Positions 51,581 to 60,568 are shown, counted from the stretch's first letter. The stretch is DNA of 64,000 nt from Cupriavidus sp. UYMMa02A (GCA_001725945.1 LRMT01000040.1:1-64000), one strand, 5' to 3'. Notes: generated by a model not told the origin, from the letters alone. Translations and numbers: made by a program.

Positions 51581-52315
51581 ATGGAGGCGACAAAGACCGC
51601 GCAGCGCATGCTCACGGTACGCATTGCACGCGGGACCGACGAAGGGAGTTTCACCACCTACGAGGTGCCGTGGCGCGAGAACCAGACCGTGCTCGACGTG
51701 GTCACCGAAGTGCAACGTCGCCTCGACCCGACGCTGTCCTACCGCTTCGCGTGCCGCGTGGGCGTGTGCGGTTCGTGCGCGATGACCGTCAATGGCCGCC
51801 CGCGCTGGACGTGCCGCACGCACGTGAGCCGCGTGGAAGAGGACGGCGTGATCGTCATCGAGCCGCTGCGCAATATGCCGCGTATCAAGGATCTCGTGGT
51901 CGACATGTCCGAGTTCTTCGACAAGTGGAAGAAAGCGGGCAACACCTTCGTCGGCACGGCCACGCGCGATGACCCGCCGGCGGCCGTGTCGCCGGCCAGC
52001 CGCAAGCGCAAGATGGCCGACGCCGCGATCGAATGCATCAACTGCGGTGTCTGCTATGCGGCCTGCGATGTGGTGTCGTGGGACAAGGAGTACCTGGGCC
52101 CGGCGGCGCTGAACCGCGCCTGGACACTGTTCAACGACGAGCGCCACGCCGATCCCAAGGACGTGCTGCGCAAGGCGACCTCCGGTAGCGGCTGCAATGC
52201 GTGTCACACGCAGGGCAACTGCATGACGCATTGCCCGGTCAGCCTGAGCCCGACGGGCAGCATCGCGGGCCTGAAGAAGAACGCGCTGCTGCAGTTCCTG
52301 AAGGGAGGGGGCTGA
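51581..52315 (+). CDS. Succinate dehydrogenase/fumarate reductase-like iron-sulfur subunit
   Basis: The electron-transfer subunit of a complex II-type enzyme. A plant-type [2Fe-2S] site (CRVGVCGSCAMTVNGRPRWTC) is in the first half. The second half has CINCGVCYAAC and CNACHTQGNCMTHCPV for the [4Fe-4S] and [3Fe-4S] clusters. The length of 244 residues is normal. It is the first gene of the operon, which is unusual: sdh operons normally run C-D-A-B. Upstream 51410-51580 is AT-rich and should hold the promoter. The ATG at 51581 follows GGGGGAGACAGTG. The gene is intact. Confidence 0.92.
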   Translation: MEATKTAQRMLTVRIARGTDEGSFTTYEVPWRENQTVLDVVTEVQRRLDPTLSYRFACRVGVCGSCAMTVNGRPRWTCRTHVSRVEEDGVIVIEPLRNMPRIKDLVVDMSEFFDKWKKAGNTFVGTATRDDPPAAVSPASRKRKMADAAIECINCGVCYAACDVVSWDKEYLGPAALNRAWTLFNDERHADPKDVLRKATSGSGCNACHTQGNCMTHCPVSLSPTGSIAGLKKNALLQFLKGGG

Positions 52316-52317
52316 AC

Positions 52318-52652
52318 ATGGAGCAACGTCTTTTTGCCCTCCAGCGTCTCACGGCTATGGTCATGGCGCCTTTCGTGCTCGTGCATCTGGGCGTCATCCT
52401 CTATGCGGTGCGCGGCGGGCTGACGGCGGCCGAGATCCTGTCGCGCACGCAGGGTAGCTGGATCTGGATTCCGTTCTATTCCCTGTTCGTGCTCAGCGTG
52501 GCGGTTCATGTGCCGATCGGCCTGCGCAATATCCTCATCGAATGGGCGCGACTGAGCCGCAGCGGCGCATCGGTGGTGTGCCTGCTGTTCGGCTGGTGCT
52601 GCTGGCGATGGGGTTGCGCGCGGTGGCGGCGGTCGGAGGGCTCTGGTCATGA
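52318..52652 (+). CDS. Complex II-like membrane anchor subunit C, frameshifted
   Basis: A small cytochrome b-type anchor. LQRLTAMVMAPFVLVHLGVILYAVRGG gives one membrane segment with a His, and FYSLFVLSVAVHVPIGLRNILIEWARLSRSG a second with the HxxxGxRN heme-ligand pattern. A C is missing near 52592 (GGCTGGTG for GGCCTGGTG); bridging gives LLFGLVLLAMGLRAVAAVGGLWS and a stop that overlaps the next start (ATGA). It starts two bases after the iron-sulfur gene stop. Confidence 0.82.
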
Positions 52653-52996
52653 AGTCACCACGCAACCATCGCGCGTACTGGGCGTTCCTGGGCCATCGGC
52701 TCTCAGGCCTCGCGCTCGGCATCTTCCTTCCCGCGCACTTCTATGTGCTGGGCCTTGCGCTGGACCAGCGTGCCCGCATGGACGCGTTCCTGAAGTTCGC
52801 CGACATGGGCGCGGTCAAGTTCGGGGAATGGGGGCTGGTGCTGCTGCTGTCGATCCACATGTGCTTCGGCCTGCGGCTGCTGGCGCTCGAACTGTTGCCG
52901 TGGAGCTCGACGCGCGACGCACGGCTGTCGTGGATCGGCTGGGGCGGCGCGCTGTCGCTGCTCGTCGGCGTGGTCTTTGCCCTGGGAGTCATCTGA
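52649..52996 (+). CDS. Complex II-like membrane anchor subunit D
   Basis: A 115-residue hydrophobic protein with three membrane segments. HRLSGLALGIFLPAHFYVLGLAL carries candidate quinone or heme residues, and LLLSIHMCFGLRLLALELLPW repeats the HxxxGxR pattern seen in its partner. It overlaps subunit C by four bases and ends exactly one base before the flavoprotein start. The gene is intact. Confidence 0.82.
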   Translation: MKSPRNHRAYWAFLGHRLSGLALGIFLPAHFYVLGLALDQRARMDAFLKFADMGAVKFGEWGLVLLLSIHMCFGLRLLALELLPWSSTRDARLSWIGWGGALSLLVGVVFALGVI

Positions 52997-54744
52997 ATGC
53001 AAATCGAGAACCACAAGACGGACATCCTGATCCTTGGCACCGGCGGGGCCGGCCTGTTCGCGGCGCTGCACGCCAAGAAGGCCAATCCTGCACTCAAGGT
53101 GTCCGTGGCGGTCAAGGGCCTGCTCGGCAAATGCGGCTGTACGCGCATGGTGCAGGGCGGGTACAACGTGGCGCTGTCCTCCGGAGATTCAGTCGAACGC
53201 CACTTTATGGACACGATCGAGGGCGGCAAATGGCTGCCAAGGCAGGACCTGGCCTGGCGGCTCGTGGAAGGCGCGGTCGAGCGTGTGCGTGAACTCGAGA
53301 ACGAGATCGGCTGCTTTTTCGACCGCAACCCGGACGGCACGCTGCACCAGAAAGCATTCGCGGGCCAGAGCTTCGACCGGACGGTGCACAAGGCCGACCT
53401 GACCGGCATCGAGATCATCAACCGGCTGATGGAGCAGGTGCGCGCGCTCGACGTGGAAGAGATGGAAGAGCACCGCGCGATCGAGCTGGTCCCCGCTGTG
53501 GACGGTTCCGGCATAGCGGGCGTGTTGTTCATCGACATGCGCCGCGGCACCTATCGATTCGTACAGGCGAAGGCCGTGTTGCTGGCCACCGGTGCGGGGC
53601 CGACGATGTATCGCTATCACACGCCGTCGGGCGACAAGACCTGCGACGGCCTGGCCATGGCGATGCGCTACGGCCTGAGCCTGCGCGACATGGAGATGGT
53701 GCAGTTCCATCCGACAGGCCTGCTTGGCGGCCCGGATACCCGCATGACCGGCACCGTGCTTGAAGAGGCCTGCGCGGCGCGGGCGGCTGGCTGCTCAATG
53801 GCGACGGCGACCGCTTCATGACGAATTACGATGCGCGTGGCGAGCGTGCGACGCGCGACGTGGTCAGCCGCGGCATCTACGCCGAGATGCGGGCCGGCCG
53901 GACCGGGCCGATGGGCGGCGTCTACATCCAGATGAGCCACCTCGGGCCGGAGAAGGTCGCCAAGACGTTTCCGGGCATGGTCAACCGCTGCAGCGATTGC
54001 GGCTTTGATCTGGCAGGCGGCCGGGTCGAGGTGGTGCCGACCGCCCACTACCTCATGGGCGGCGTCGAGTTCAATGTGGACTGCAGCACGGCGTCGCCGG
54101 GCCTGTTCGCCGCCGGCGAGGACTGCGGCGGCGTCCATGGCGCGAACCGCCTCGGCGGCAACGGCGTGGCGAACTCGACGGTGTTCGGCGGCATAGCGGG
54201 CGATGCCATGGCCGACTACGTCCCGGGCGTGCGGCAATGGAAGGAGCCGGACCGCCGCGTGATCGAACGCGGTATCGAACGTGCCGAGTATCCGTTCTCA
54301 AAGCCGGCGGGCGCCATTCACGAACTGCGCGACGCGCTCGCGCAGACCATGTGGGACGACGTCGGCGTGCTGCGCCATGACGCGGCGATGCGCCGCGGTC
54401 TGGAATCGGTCGCGTCGCACCATCGTGCATTGATGGCGATCGGCGTGCCCGACGGCGACCGGCGCTACAACGTGACGTGGCATGACTGGCTGAACCTGCA
54501 AAGCCTGGTGGACATGTCGCGCGTCATCACGGTCTCGGCGCTGGCGCGCGAGGACAGCCGCGGCGCGCATTTCCGCGAAGACTTCCCCGAGACGGGCGAC
54601 CTGCACAGCAGCCGCTACACCCGCGTGAGCGCCGATGGCGATGACCTTCGCCTGGAGATGGTCCCCGTGAAATTCGATATTGTCCGGCCCGGAACGTCGC
54701 TGATTAGCGGTGAAGCCGGCCAACCCCCGAAAGTTGCCGCATAA
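52997..54744 (+). CDS. Complex II-like flavoprotein subunit lacking the covalent-FAD histidine, frameshifted
   Basis: The catalytic subunit. The FAD motif is LILGTGGAGLFAALHAKK. Active-site blocks are present: MVQFHPTGLLGG, RDVVSRGIYAEMR, PTAHYLMGG, and VHGANRLGGNGVANSTVFGG. At the position where SdhA/FrdA have SHT, with the His that binds FAD covalently, this protein has GCT (Cys48 in GKCGCTRMVQGG). A base is lost near 53773 (GAGGCCTG for GAGGGCCTG) between TVLEE and LRGAGGWLLNGDGDRFM. The substrate could be succinate or another C4 or larger dicarboxylate. The fumarase-like genes follow 12 bp later. Confidence 0.9.
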
Positions 54745-54756
54745 AGGACCGCTACG

Positions 54757-55692
54757 ATGACCATTTCCATCGATCGGGTCGAGGAAGCCGCGTTCGAGAT
54801 CATGAAACGCGCCGCGATCGAGATCCCCAAGGACTACAAGCAGGGCATCCAGGCCTTGCAGAAGACCGAGACCGGCAAGCTGCCGCGCTTCGTCATCCAC
54901 GCGATGCAGGACAACTGGGAAGCCGCCGACGAGGACCGCCGCCCGATGTGCGCGGACACCGGCCTGCCGCGCTACTACGTGAAGGTCGGCAATGAGGCGG
55001 CGGTCCAGCGCGGCTTTGTCGCCGTCGAGCGGGCGCTGCGCAAGGCGACCGCCGACGCGACGCTGGCCGTGCCGCTGAGGCCGAACCGCGTGCATCCGCT
55101 CTGGCGCACGGACAACAACAACAACGTCGGCATCAACGCGCCGGAGATCGAATGGTCGTTCGAGCCGGATGCCGACTGGGTCGAGATCACCACGGTGCAC
55201 AAGGGCGGCCTGTTCGGCACCGACTATCGCATGCTGTTCCCCGGTGACGGCATCGACGGCATCAAGCGCTTCGTGCTCGATACGCTGATCGCGTTCGGCA
55301 AGCGCGGCCTGGCGTGCCAGCCGGCCATCGTCGGCATCGGGCTGGGCGGCTCCAAGGATACGTGCATGCAGCTCGGCAAGCAGGCGGCCTGCCTGCGCGT
55401 GGTCGGCGACCGCAACCCCGACCCCAAGGTCGCCGAACTGGAGCTGGAGCTCATGAAGCTCGGCAATTCGATCGGCATGGGGGCGATGGGCTTTGTCGGT
55501 TCGTCGATGGTCGTCGATTGCCATATCGAGGTCGGCCATACCCACACGGGCGGCATGCCGATCAGCCTGCATACGTTCTGCCTGTCATCGCGGCGTGCAA
55601 CAGCACGCATCCACGCAGGCGGCGAGATCGAGTACCGCACGGACCCGCAGTGGTTCACCCCATACCTGCGCAGGGAGACAGTCGAATGGTAA
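54757..55692 (+). CDS. Class I fumarate hydratase-type dehydratase, alpha subunit
   Basis: The iron-sulfur-cluster half of a two-subunit class I fumarase/L-tartrate dehydratase. Key blocks are PMCADTGLPRYYVKVGNE, RPNRVHPLWRTDNNNNVG and GIGLGGSKDTCMQLGKQA; candidate cluster cysteines are in CADTG and KDTCM, with a third in CLRVV or DCHIEVGHTHTGG. The 311-residue length matches TtdA-type subunits. It overlaps the beta subunit start. Fumarate, tartrate or mesaconate-type substrates are all possible. The gene is intact. Confidence 0.9.
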   Translation: MTISIDRVEEAAFEIMKRAAIEIPKDYKQGIQALQKTETGKLPRFVIHAMQDNWEAADEDRRPMCADTGLPRYYVKVGNEAAVQRGFVAVERALRKATADATLAVPLRPNRVHPLWRTDNNNNVGINAPEIEWSFEPDADWVEITTVHKGGLFGTDYRMLFPGDGIDGIKRFVLDTLIAFGKRGLACQPAIVGIGLGGSKDTCMQLGKQAACLRVVGDRNPDPKVAELELELMKLGNSIGMGAMGFVGSSMVVDCHIEVGHTHTGGMPISLHTFCLSSRRATARIHAGGEIEYRTDPQWFTPYLRRETVEW

Positions 55693-56369
55693 GCCCACAA
55701 GACGATGACCTGAAGGTCTTCCACATCAACCTCCCTGCCACGACGGAAGACATTGCCAGGCTGGAGCTCGGCTCCGCCGTCTACCTGAACGGCGTGATCT
55801 ACACCGCGCGCGAGGGCGTGTACAAGAAGGTGCTCGATGAAGGCTGCGAGACGCCGGTCGAGCTACCCGGGCTCAGCAACGTCAACTTCCACTGTTCGCC
55901 GGCTGCCGCACCCGATGGCAATGGCGGCTACAACGTCGGCGCGGTGACCGCCACCGCGAGCTTCCGTTTCTCGAAGTGGATTCCGAAGTGGATGGAACAG
56001 ACCGGCTGCCGGATCTTCATCGGCAAGGGCGGCATGCCCGCCGACGACTACAAGCGCGTGCTCGCGCCCGGCGGCGCCATCTACCTGACGACGGTGGGAT
56101 ACGGCACGGGCGCGCTGCTGGGGCGCGGCATCAAGCGCGTGCGCGATGTGTTCTGGCTTGACGAGCTTGGCATCGCGCAGGCGATGTGGATGTTCGAGGT
56201 CGAGAACTTCGGCCCGTTCATCGTCGAGAGCGATCTCGAAGGCAATTCGCTCTTTGCGCAGCATGCCGAGGCCATCAACGCCGGCATCGAGAAGCTCTAC
56301 GCGGGGCTCAAGCCGCCCGCGCTGCATCGCTACGGCGAGACCGACGACCGCAAGCACGAAGTGATGTAG
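55686..56369 (+). CDS. Class I fumarate hydratase-type dehydratase, beta subunit
   Basis: The C-terminal-type subunit that pairs with the preceding alpha subunit. LGSAVYLNGVIYTAREGVYKKVLDEG, IFIGKGGMPADDYKRVLAPGGAIYLTTVGYGTGALLGRGIKRV and WLDELGIAQAMWMFEVENFGPFIVESDLEGNS are the standard swivelling-domain blocks. The ATG at 55686 overlaps the alpha stop (ATGGTAA). At 227 residues it is slightly longer than TtdB. The gene is intact. Confidence 0.9.
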   Translation: MVSPQDDDLKVFHINLPATTEDIARLELGSAVYLNGVIYTAREGVYKKVLDEGCETPVELPGLSNVNFHCSPAAAPDGNGGYNVGAVTATASFRFSKWIPKWMEQTGCRIFIGKGGMPADDYKRVLAPGGAIYLTTVGYGTGALLGRGIKRVRDVFWLDELGIAQAMWMFEVENFGPFIVESDLEGNSLFAQHAEAINAGIEKLYAGLKPPALHRYGETDDRKHEVM

Positions 56370-56387
56370 CCCCCTCAAGGAACGCAC

Positions 56388-57221
56388 ATGATCATCGATT
56401 TCCGACTGCGGCCGCCGCTCGGCGGCTTCCTGAACACGCTGATGTACTCGGCCGGCGAGCGCCGCGACGGCTTCACGCGCACGGTCGGCTTCGAGCCTTC
56501 GCCGGCCGCTCAACAGCAGTCCATGGACCTGCTGATGCAGGAGATGGACGAGGCCCGCGTCGACAAGGGCGTTGTCGTGGGCCGTCTGGCCGGCACGCTG
56601 GGCAGCGTATCGAATGACGATGTCGCGCGGATCGTGCGCGACTATCCGGGGCGGTTCATCGGCGCGGCGTCCATCGATCCGACCAACCGCATGGCCGCCT
56701 GCAAGACCATTTCGGATGCCATTGCCAGCGGCTTCAAGGCCATCAATATCGAGCCCGGTTCATACCCAATACCGATGTACGCCGACGACCGCCGCCTGTA
56801 CCCGATCTACGCGCATTGCGAAGACCTGGACGTGCCGGTGATCCTGATGGTGGGCGGCACCGCGGGCCCGGACCTGAGCTACTCCGACCCGATACGCACG
56901 GATCGCGTGCTCACCGATTTTCCGAAGCTGAAGGTCGTGGTGGTGCATGGCGGCTGGCCCTGGGTCACGGAGATTCTCCACATCGCCTTCCGCCGCCCGA
57001 ACCTGTACCTGTCGCCGGACATGTACTTCTCGAGGATGCCGGGCTGGGAAGAGTACGTGAAGGCCGCCGATACCTTCCTGGCGGACAGGATGCTGTACGC
57101 GAGTTCGTTCCCGTTCTGCCCGGTGCGGGACTACAAGCAGTGGTTCGAAACCCTGCCGATCCGCCAGGACAACATGGAAAAGGTGATGGGCGGAAACGCG
57201 CGTCGCCTGCTGGGGCTATAG
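56388..57221 (+). CDS. Amidohydrolase-2 family metal-dependent hydrolase
   Basis: A TIM-barrel amidohydrolase of the family that includes 2-pyrone-4,6-dicarboxylate lactonase and decarboxylases of the ACMSD type. The usual N-terminal HxH is replaced: the protein begins MIIDFRLRPPLGG (D-x-R where relatives have D-x-H). Further blocks are RFIGAASIDPTNRMAACKTI, GFKAINIEPGS, LYPIYAHCEDLDVPVILM, VVVHGGWPW and the late LYASSFPFCPV where many members have SDxP. The loss of several metal ligands makes hydrolase activity uncertain. It closes the operon 18 bp after the fumarase beta gene. Confidence 0.85.
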   Translation: MIIDFRLRPPLGGFLNTLMYSAGERRDGFTRTVGFEPSPAAQQQSMDLLMQEMDEARVDKGVVVGRLAGTLGSVSNDDVARIVRDYPGRFIGAASIDPTNRMAACKTISDAIASGFKAINIEPGSYPIPMYADDRRLYPIYAHCEDLDVPVILMVGGTAGPDLSYSDPIRTDRVLTDFPKLKVVVVHGGWPWVTEILHIAFRRPNLYLSPDMYFSRMPGWEEYVKAADTFLADRMLYASSFPFCPVRDYKQWFETLPIRQDNMEKVMGGNARRLLGL

Positions 57222-57293
57222 GGGACGCTGCGTGCGTCCGTCCGGCACAATGACGGCGCACCTCACCCCCTGATACCGAGTACCGAGTCGAAT

Positions 57294-58208
57294 ATGGACG
57301 TCAAGACGCTCTACACCCTGGTCGCCATTGCGGATCGCGGCAGCTTCGCCGAAGCGGGCAATGCGATCGGCCTGTCGCTGTCCGCCGTGAGCATGCAGAT
57401 GCGCGCGCTCGAGGAAGAGCTGGGCATGACCATCTTCGACCGCAGCCGCAGGCCGCCGATCCTGACGGACGCCGGGCTCGCGTTCACCAACCGGGCTCGC
57501 GACCTGCTGACGCACTGGGAAAGCATGAGCGCGGCGCTCAAGCGCGAAGCGGCGGGCGGCGTGCTCAAGCTCGGCTCCGTGCATACCTGTGTGTCCGGTC
57601 TGCTGCCGCTCGCACTGAAGCGGCTGCAGCAGCATGGGCATCGCATCGACATCCACCTGACCACGGGGTTGACCCACGACCTGGAGCGCGCCGTGCAAAG
57701 GCGCCAGCTCGATGTCGCCGTGGTCACCGAGCCGGAGGTGCCGCGCCTGGACCTGGAGTTCACGCCGTTCTTCAACGAAGAGTTCGTGGTGATCACCCAT
57801 GTCACGACGCACGGCGACTCGGACAAAGACGTGCTCGAGACGACGCCGTATGTGCGTTTCAACCGCACGGCGCGCGTGGGCCTGCTGGTACAGGAGGAAA
57901 TGGTGCGCCGGCAGATCGCTGTGCGGTCGACGATGGAGATCGACACGCTGGAGGGCGTCATCTGCATGGTCGCGAACGGCCTCGGCTCCTCGGTGGTGCC
58001 CGCGCGCGGCGTGCAGAACGAGTTTCCGGCGTCGATCCGTACCATCCCGTTCGGATCGCCGCCGTTGATGCGCAGGCTCGGCATCCTGGTGCCGCGGGAC
58101 AATCCGCGCGCTCACCTGTCCCGGCTCCTGCTCGATGCGCTGACGGCTGTTACCACGCCGGCAAGCGCGCCCGACGACGGCCGGCCCCGGCTGGTTCGGA
58201 AGCGTTAG
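57294..58208 (+). CDS. LysR-family regulator
   Basis: The 304-residue protein has the winged helix MDVKTLYTLVAIADRGSFAEAGNAIGLSLSAVSMQMRALEEELGMTIFDRSRRPPILTDAG. Its effector domain contains VLKLGSVHTCVSGLLPLALKRLQQHGHRIDIHLTTGLT and a late VICMVANGLGSSVVPARGV. It follows the dehydratase/amidohydrolase operon on the same strand with a 72-bp gap and precedes a Bug receptor, so it may control either. The gene is intact. Confidence 0.93.
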   Translation: MDVKTLYTLVAIADRGSFAEAGNAIGLSLSAVSMQMRALEEELGMTIFDRSRRPPILTDAGLAFTNRARDLLTHWESMSAALKREAAGGVLKLGSVHTCVSGLLPLALKRLQQHGHRIDIHLTTGLTHDLERAVQRRQLDVAVVTEPEVPRLDLEFTPFFNEEFVVITHVTTHGDSDKDVLETTPYVRFNRTARVGLLVQEEMVRRQIAVRSTMEIDTLEGVICMVANGLGSSVVPARGVQNEFPASIRTIPFGSPPLMRRLGILVPRDNPRAHLSRLLLDALTAVTTPASAPDDGRPRLVRKR

Positions 58209-58517
58209 CGATGGCGACGATGGAATTTTCCGTGATGCACCTTGAGTTGCTGACGGCGGTGGTCGGGACAGGGGCCACGGTCGGTTTGCATCGAAGCGGA
58301 TAGTCGAAAAAGAAGGTCTGAATCGGGTCCGGATCGTGCATTTTATTTAAATGCAGGATGGTCTGTTTTTCAATAAATCTAATTAACCAGTTTAACTGGT
58401 TATCCTGACCACAAGATTCCATTTTATTGAGGGAACTTTCACATTAGCCTCAATTGAAGCAGAAGCACTGCGCATGATAGTCGCGGCGGACAGCGACACA
58501 CCACAAAGGAGACAGCA
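58209..58517. other. AT-rich intergenic region
   Basis: About 310 bp without a gene. The second half is markedly AT-rich and contains a 19-bp palindrome at 58384-58402; the Bug receptor start follows an AAAGGAGACAG site. Confidence 0.6.
58384..58402. promoter_or_regulatory. 19-bp palindrome upstream of Bug receptor gene
   Basis: TAACCAGTT-T-AACTGGTTA is a perfect 9-bp inverted repeat around one base. Its size and AT-rich setting fit a dimeric repressor or LysR site. The adjacent LysR gene ends 175 bp upstream. Confidence 0.55.
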
Positions 58518-59613
58518 ATGACATCACTTGGCATTGGAAAGGCGCTCAGGCATTGGAAGGGGCAGGCATGGCAATGGCTGCACCGCGCACGGGAGAGTCC
58601 CGTCGTCAAGGAGCTGTGTGGCGACGCGGACGCCAGGCACCATGCGGGTTCGACCGCGCTGGCCATGTTCGCCTTCGCGATCGCGCCGCTGTACATGGCG
58701 CCTGCGCATGCGCAGGAGTGGCCAAACAAGCCCGTCCGCCTGGTGGTGCCGTTCGCTTCGGGCGGCGCGACCGATCTGCTCGCGCGCGCGCTGGCGCTTG
58801 AGCTGGGCAAGCAGTGGAAGCAGCCCGTGGTGGTGGACAACCGTCCCGGCGCGGGCGGTGCCGTCGGCGCGGAGGCCGTCGCCAAGGCGGCGGCTGACGG
58901 GTACACGCTGCTGCTGGCCTCGGGCAGCATGTTTACGGTGAATCCCTACATCTACCAGAAGCTGCCGTATTCCGCACAGAGCTTCGAGATGATCGGCAAG
59001 GTGGCCAGCGGCCCGATGGTCGTCACGGTCAACACCAAGATTCCCGCCAAGACCATGGCGGAACTCATCAGCTATGCGAAGGCCAATCCCGGCAAGCTCA
59101 CTTTCGGGTCGGCGGGCAATGGCAGCCAGGTCCATATCGCCAGCGAGGCGTTCGCCGAAGCCGCTGGCATGGAGATCGTTCACGTGCCGTACAAGGGGGA
59201 CGGCCCTGCCTATGCGGATCTGATGGCCGGAGTGATCGACATGACCGTGGGCAACATCAACGGCATCTCGCCGCTGCTCAAGGGTGGACGCTGCGCGCGC
59301 TGGCGGTGACGGGCAAGGAGCGCGCTCGCCGCTGCTGCCCGACGTGCCGACGGTGGCGGAGGCCGGCCTGCCGGGTTTCAACTTCTACGGCTGGTTTGCG
59401 CTGATGGCGCCGGCCGGGACGTCCAAGGACCTGACTGCGAAGATGTATGCCGATCTCGAGCATGCCGTATCGGAGCCCGGCATGCAGCGCTACCTGGCCA
59501 TGCAGGGCATGACCAAGACGCTGTCGCCGAATGGCCGCCTGGTCGAGGAGATCGCGCAGGAATCGGGACGCTGGAAGGTGCTGGTGGCAAGGCGGAAGAT
59601 TTCCGCCAACTAG
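58518..59613 (+). CDS. Bug/TctC-family periplasmic solute receptor, frameshifted
   Basis: A second Bug receptor. The family blocks are EWPNKPVRLVVPFASGGATDLLARALALELGKQWKQPVVVDNRPGAGGAVGAEAVAKAAADGYTLLLA, HVPYKGDGPAYADLMAGVIDMTVGNING and LLPDVPTVAEAGLPGFNFYGWFA. Two bases are lost near 59290 and 59330, so LKGG, LRALAVTGKER and SPLLPDVP lie in three frames. The N-terminus has about 45 extra residues before the signal-like segment ALAMFAFAIAPLYMAPAHA, so the true start may be further in. Its position after the operon and LysR suggests that it binds the operon's substrate. Confidence 0.88.
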
Positions 59614-59620
59614 CCGGTCC

Positions 59621-59752
59621 ATGGATGCGCGCTGGATCTCGGCCAATGCGACGTATGGCGGCATACCGCGCGTGCTGACGCCCGACCAGACGGCCAGGTA
59701 TGTATCGGAGCGCTTTGCGACGTATCAGCGCTGGCACGCAGCGTCAGCATGA
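59621..59752 (+). CDS. Doubtful short frame after Bug receptor
   Basis: A 43-residue frame (MDARWISANATYGGIPRVLTPDQTARYVSERFATYQRWHAASA). The composition is protein-like but I recognise no family and see no ribosome-binding site. It could be the end of a lost gene. Confidence 0.15.
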   Translation: MDARWISANATYGGIPRVLTPDQTARYVSERFATYQRWHAASA

Positions 59753-59794
59753 AAGCACAATAGTGTCCTGCCACAGGAATCACGGACTGACAGA

Positions 59795-60535
59795 ATGGGA
59801 ACCGAGCACTACGCTGTTTTGGGCGCAACCGTCACCGCCGCCTACACGGTATTCGGGCTGACCGGCTTTGGCGCGGCAATGGTGGCAGTGCCGGTGCTGG
59901 TCCAGTTCATTCCGTTGCAGTTCGTGGTGCCGATGCTGCTGCTGCTCGACCTTGTCACTACCACGATGGTCGGCTTGCGCAACCGCTCTTCCATTGCGCG
60001 ATCCGAACTGCTGCGGCTCGTGCCGTTCATGGTCGCGGGGGTGGCGCTTGGCACAACAGTATTGGCGAAGGTCGAGTCGCGCTGGCTGCTCGTCGGTCTT
60101 GGTGTGTTCGTGCTTGGCATGACGGCCCGCGCGGTGGTTCGTCCCGCTGCCGGCATGCAGGCGGCCGGCAAGGCATGGTCGGCGCCGGCGGGTGTCGTGG
60201 GTGGGGTATTCAGCGCACTGTTCGGGACCGGCGGGCCGATCTACACAATGTACCTGGCGCGGCGCCTGCCGCAGATCGATGAGTTCCGTGCCACGATCGC
60301 GGCGGTGATCCTGGTCAGCGCGGGCATGCGCCTGGTGGCATTTGCCGGCAGCGGACTGTTGCAGCAGGCCGACCTGTTGCGCAGTGCGGCCTTCGCGGTG
60401 CCGTTCAGCCTCGCCGGCCTGGCCGCCGGGTCGCGGCTGCGCAGGCGCTTCTCCGCCGATGCCGTGCGCCGCGTCCTGCTGCTGTTCCTTGCAGCCAGCG
60501 GCGTCTCGGTGCTTTGCCGCGGCCTGACGATGTAG
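59795..60535 (+). CDS. TauE/SafE family membrane permease
   Basis: A 246-residue inner-membrane protein with about eight hydrophobic segments and the family's two-fold pattern. The first half has LTGFGAAMVAVPVLVQFIPLQFVVPMLLLLDLV and the second GVVGGVFSALFGTGGPIYTMYLARRLPQIDEFRATIAAV; the paired GFGAAM and GTGGP loops are characteristic. Family members export sulfite, sulfoacetate or other small organic anions. Its neighbours suggest an organic acid. The gene is intact. Confidence 0.9.
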   Translation: MGTEHYAVLGATVTAAYTVFGLTGFGAAMVAVPVLVQFIPLQFVVPMLLLLDLVTTTMVGLRNRSSIARSELLRLVPFMVAGVALGTTVLAKVESRWLLVGLGVFVLGMTARAVVRPAAGMQAAGKAWSAPAGVVGGVFSALFGTGGPIYTMYLARRLPQIDEFRATIAAVILVSAGMRLVAFAGSGLLQQADLLRSAAFAVPFSLAGLAAGSRLRRRFSADAVRRVLLLFLAASGVSVLCRGLTM

Positions 60536-60568
60536 CGATAAGCGCACCATCAGGCCGGCATCTGTGCA

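Noticed and set aside
52318-54744. Housekeeping succinate dehydrogenase
   Set aside because: Gene order B-C-D-A, fusion to a catabolic operon and the missing FAD-linking histidine argue for a specialised enzyme, though genome-wide context is not visible here.
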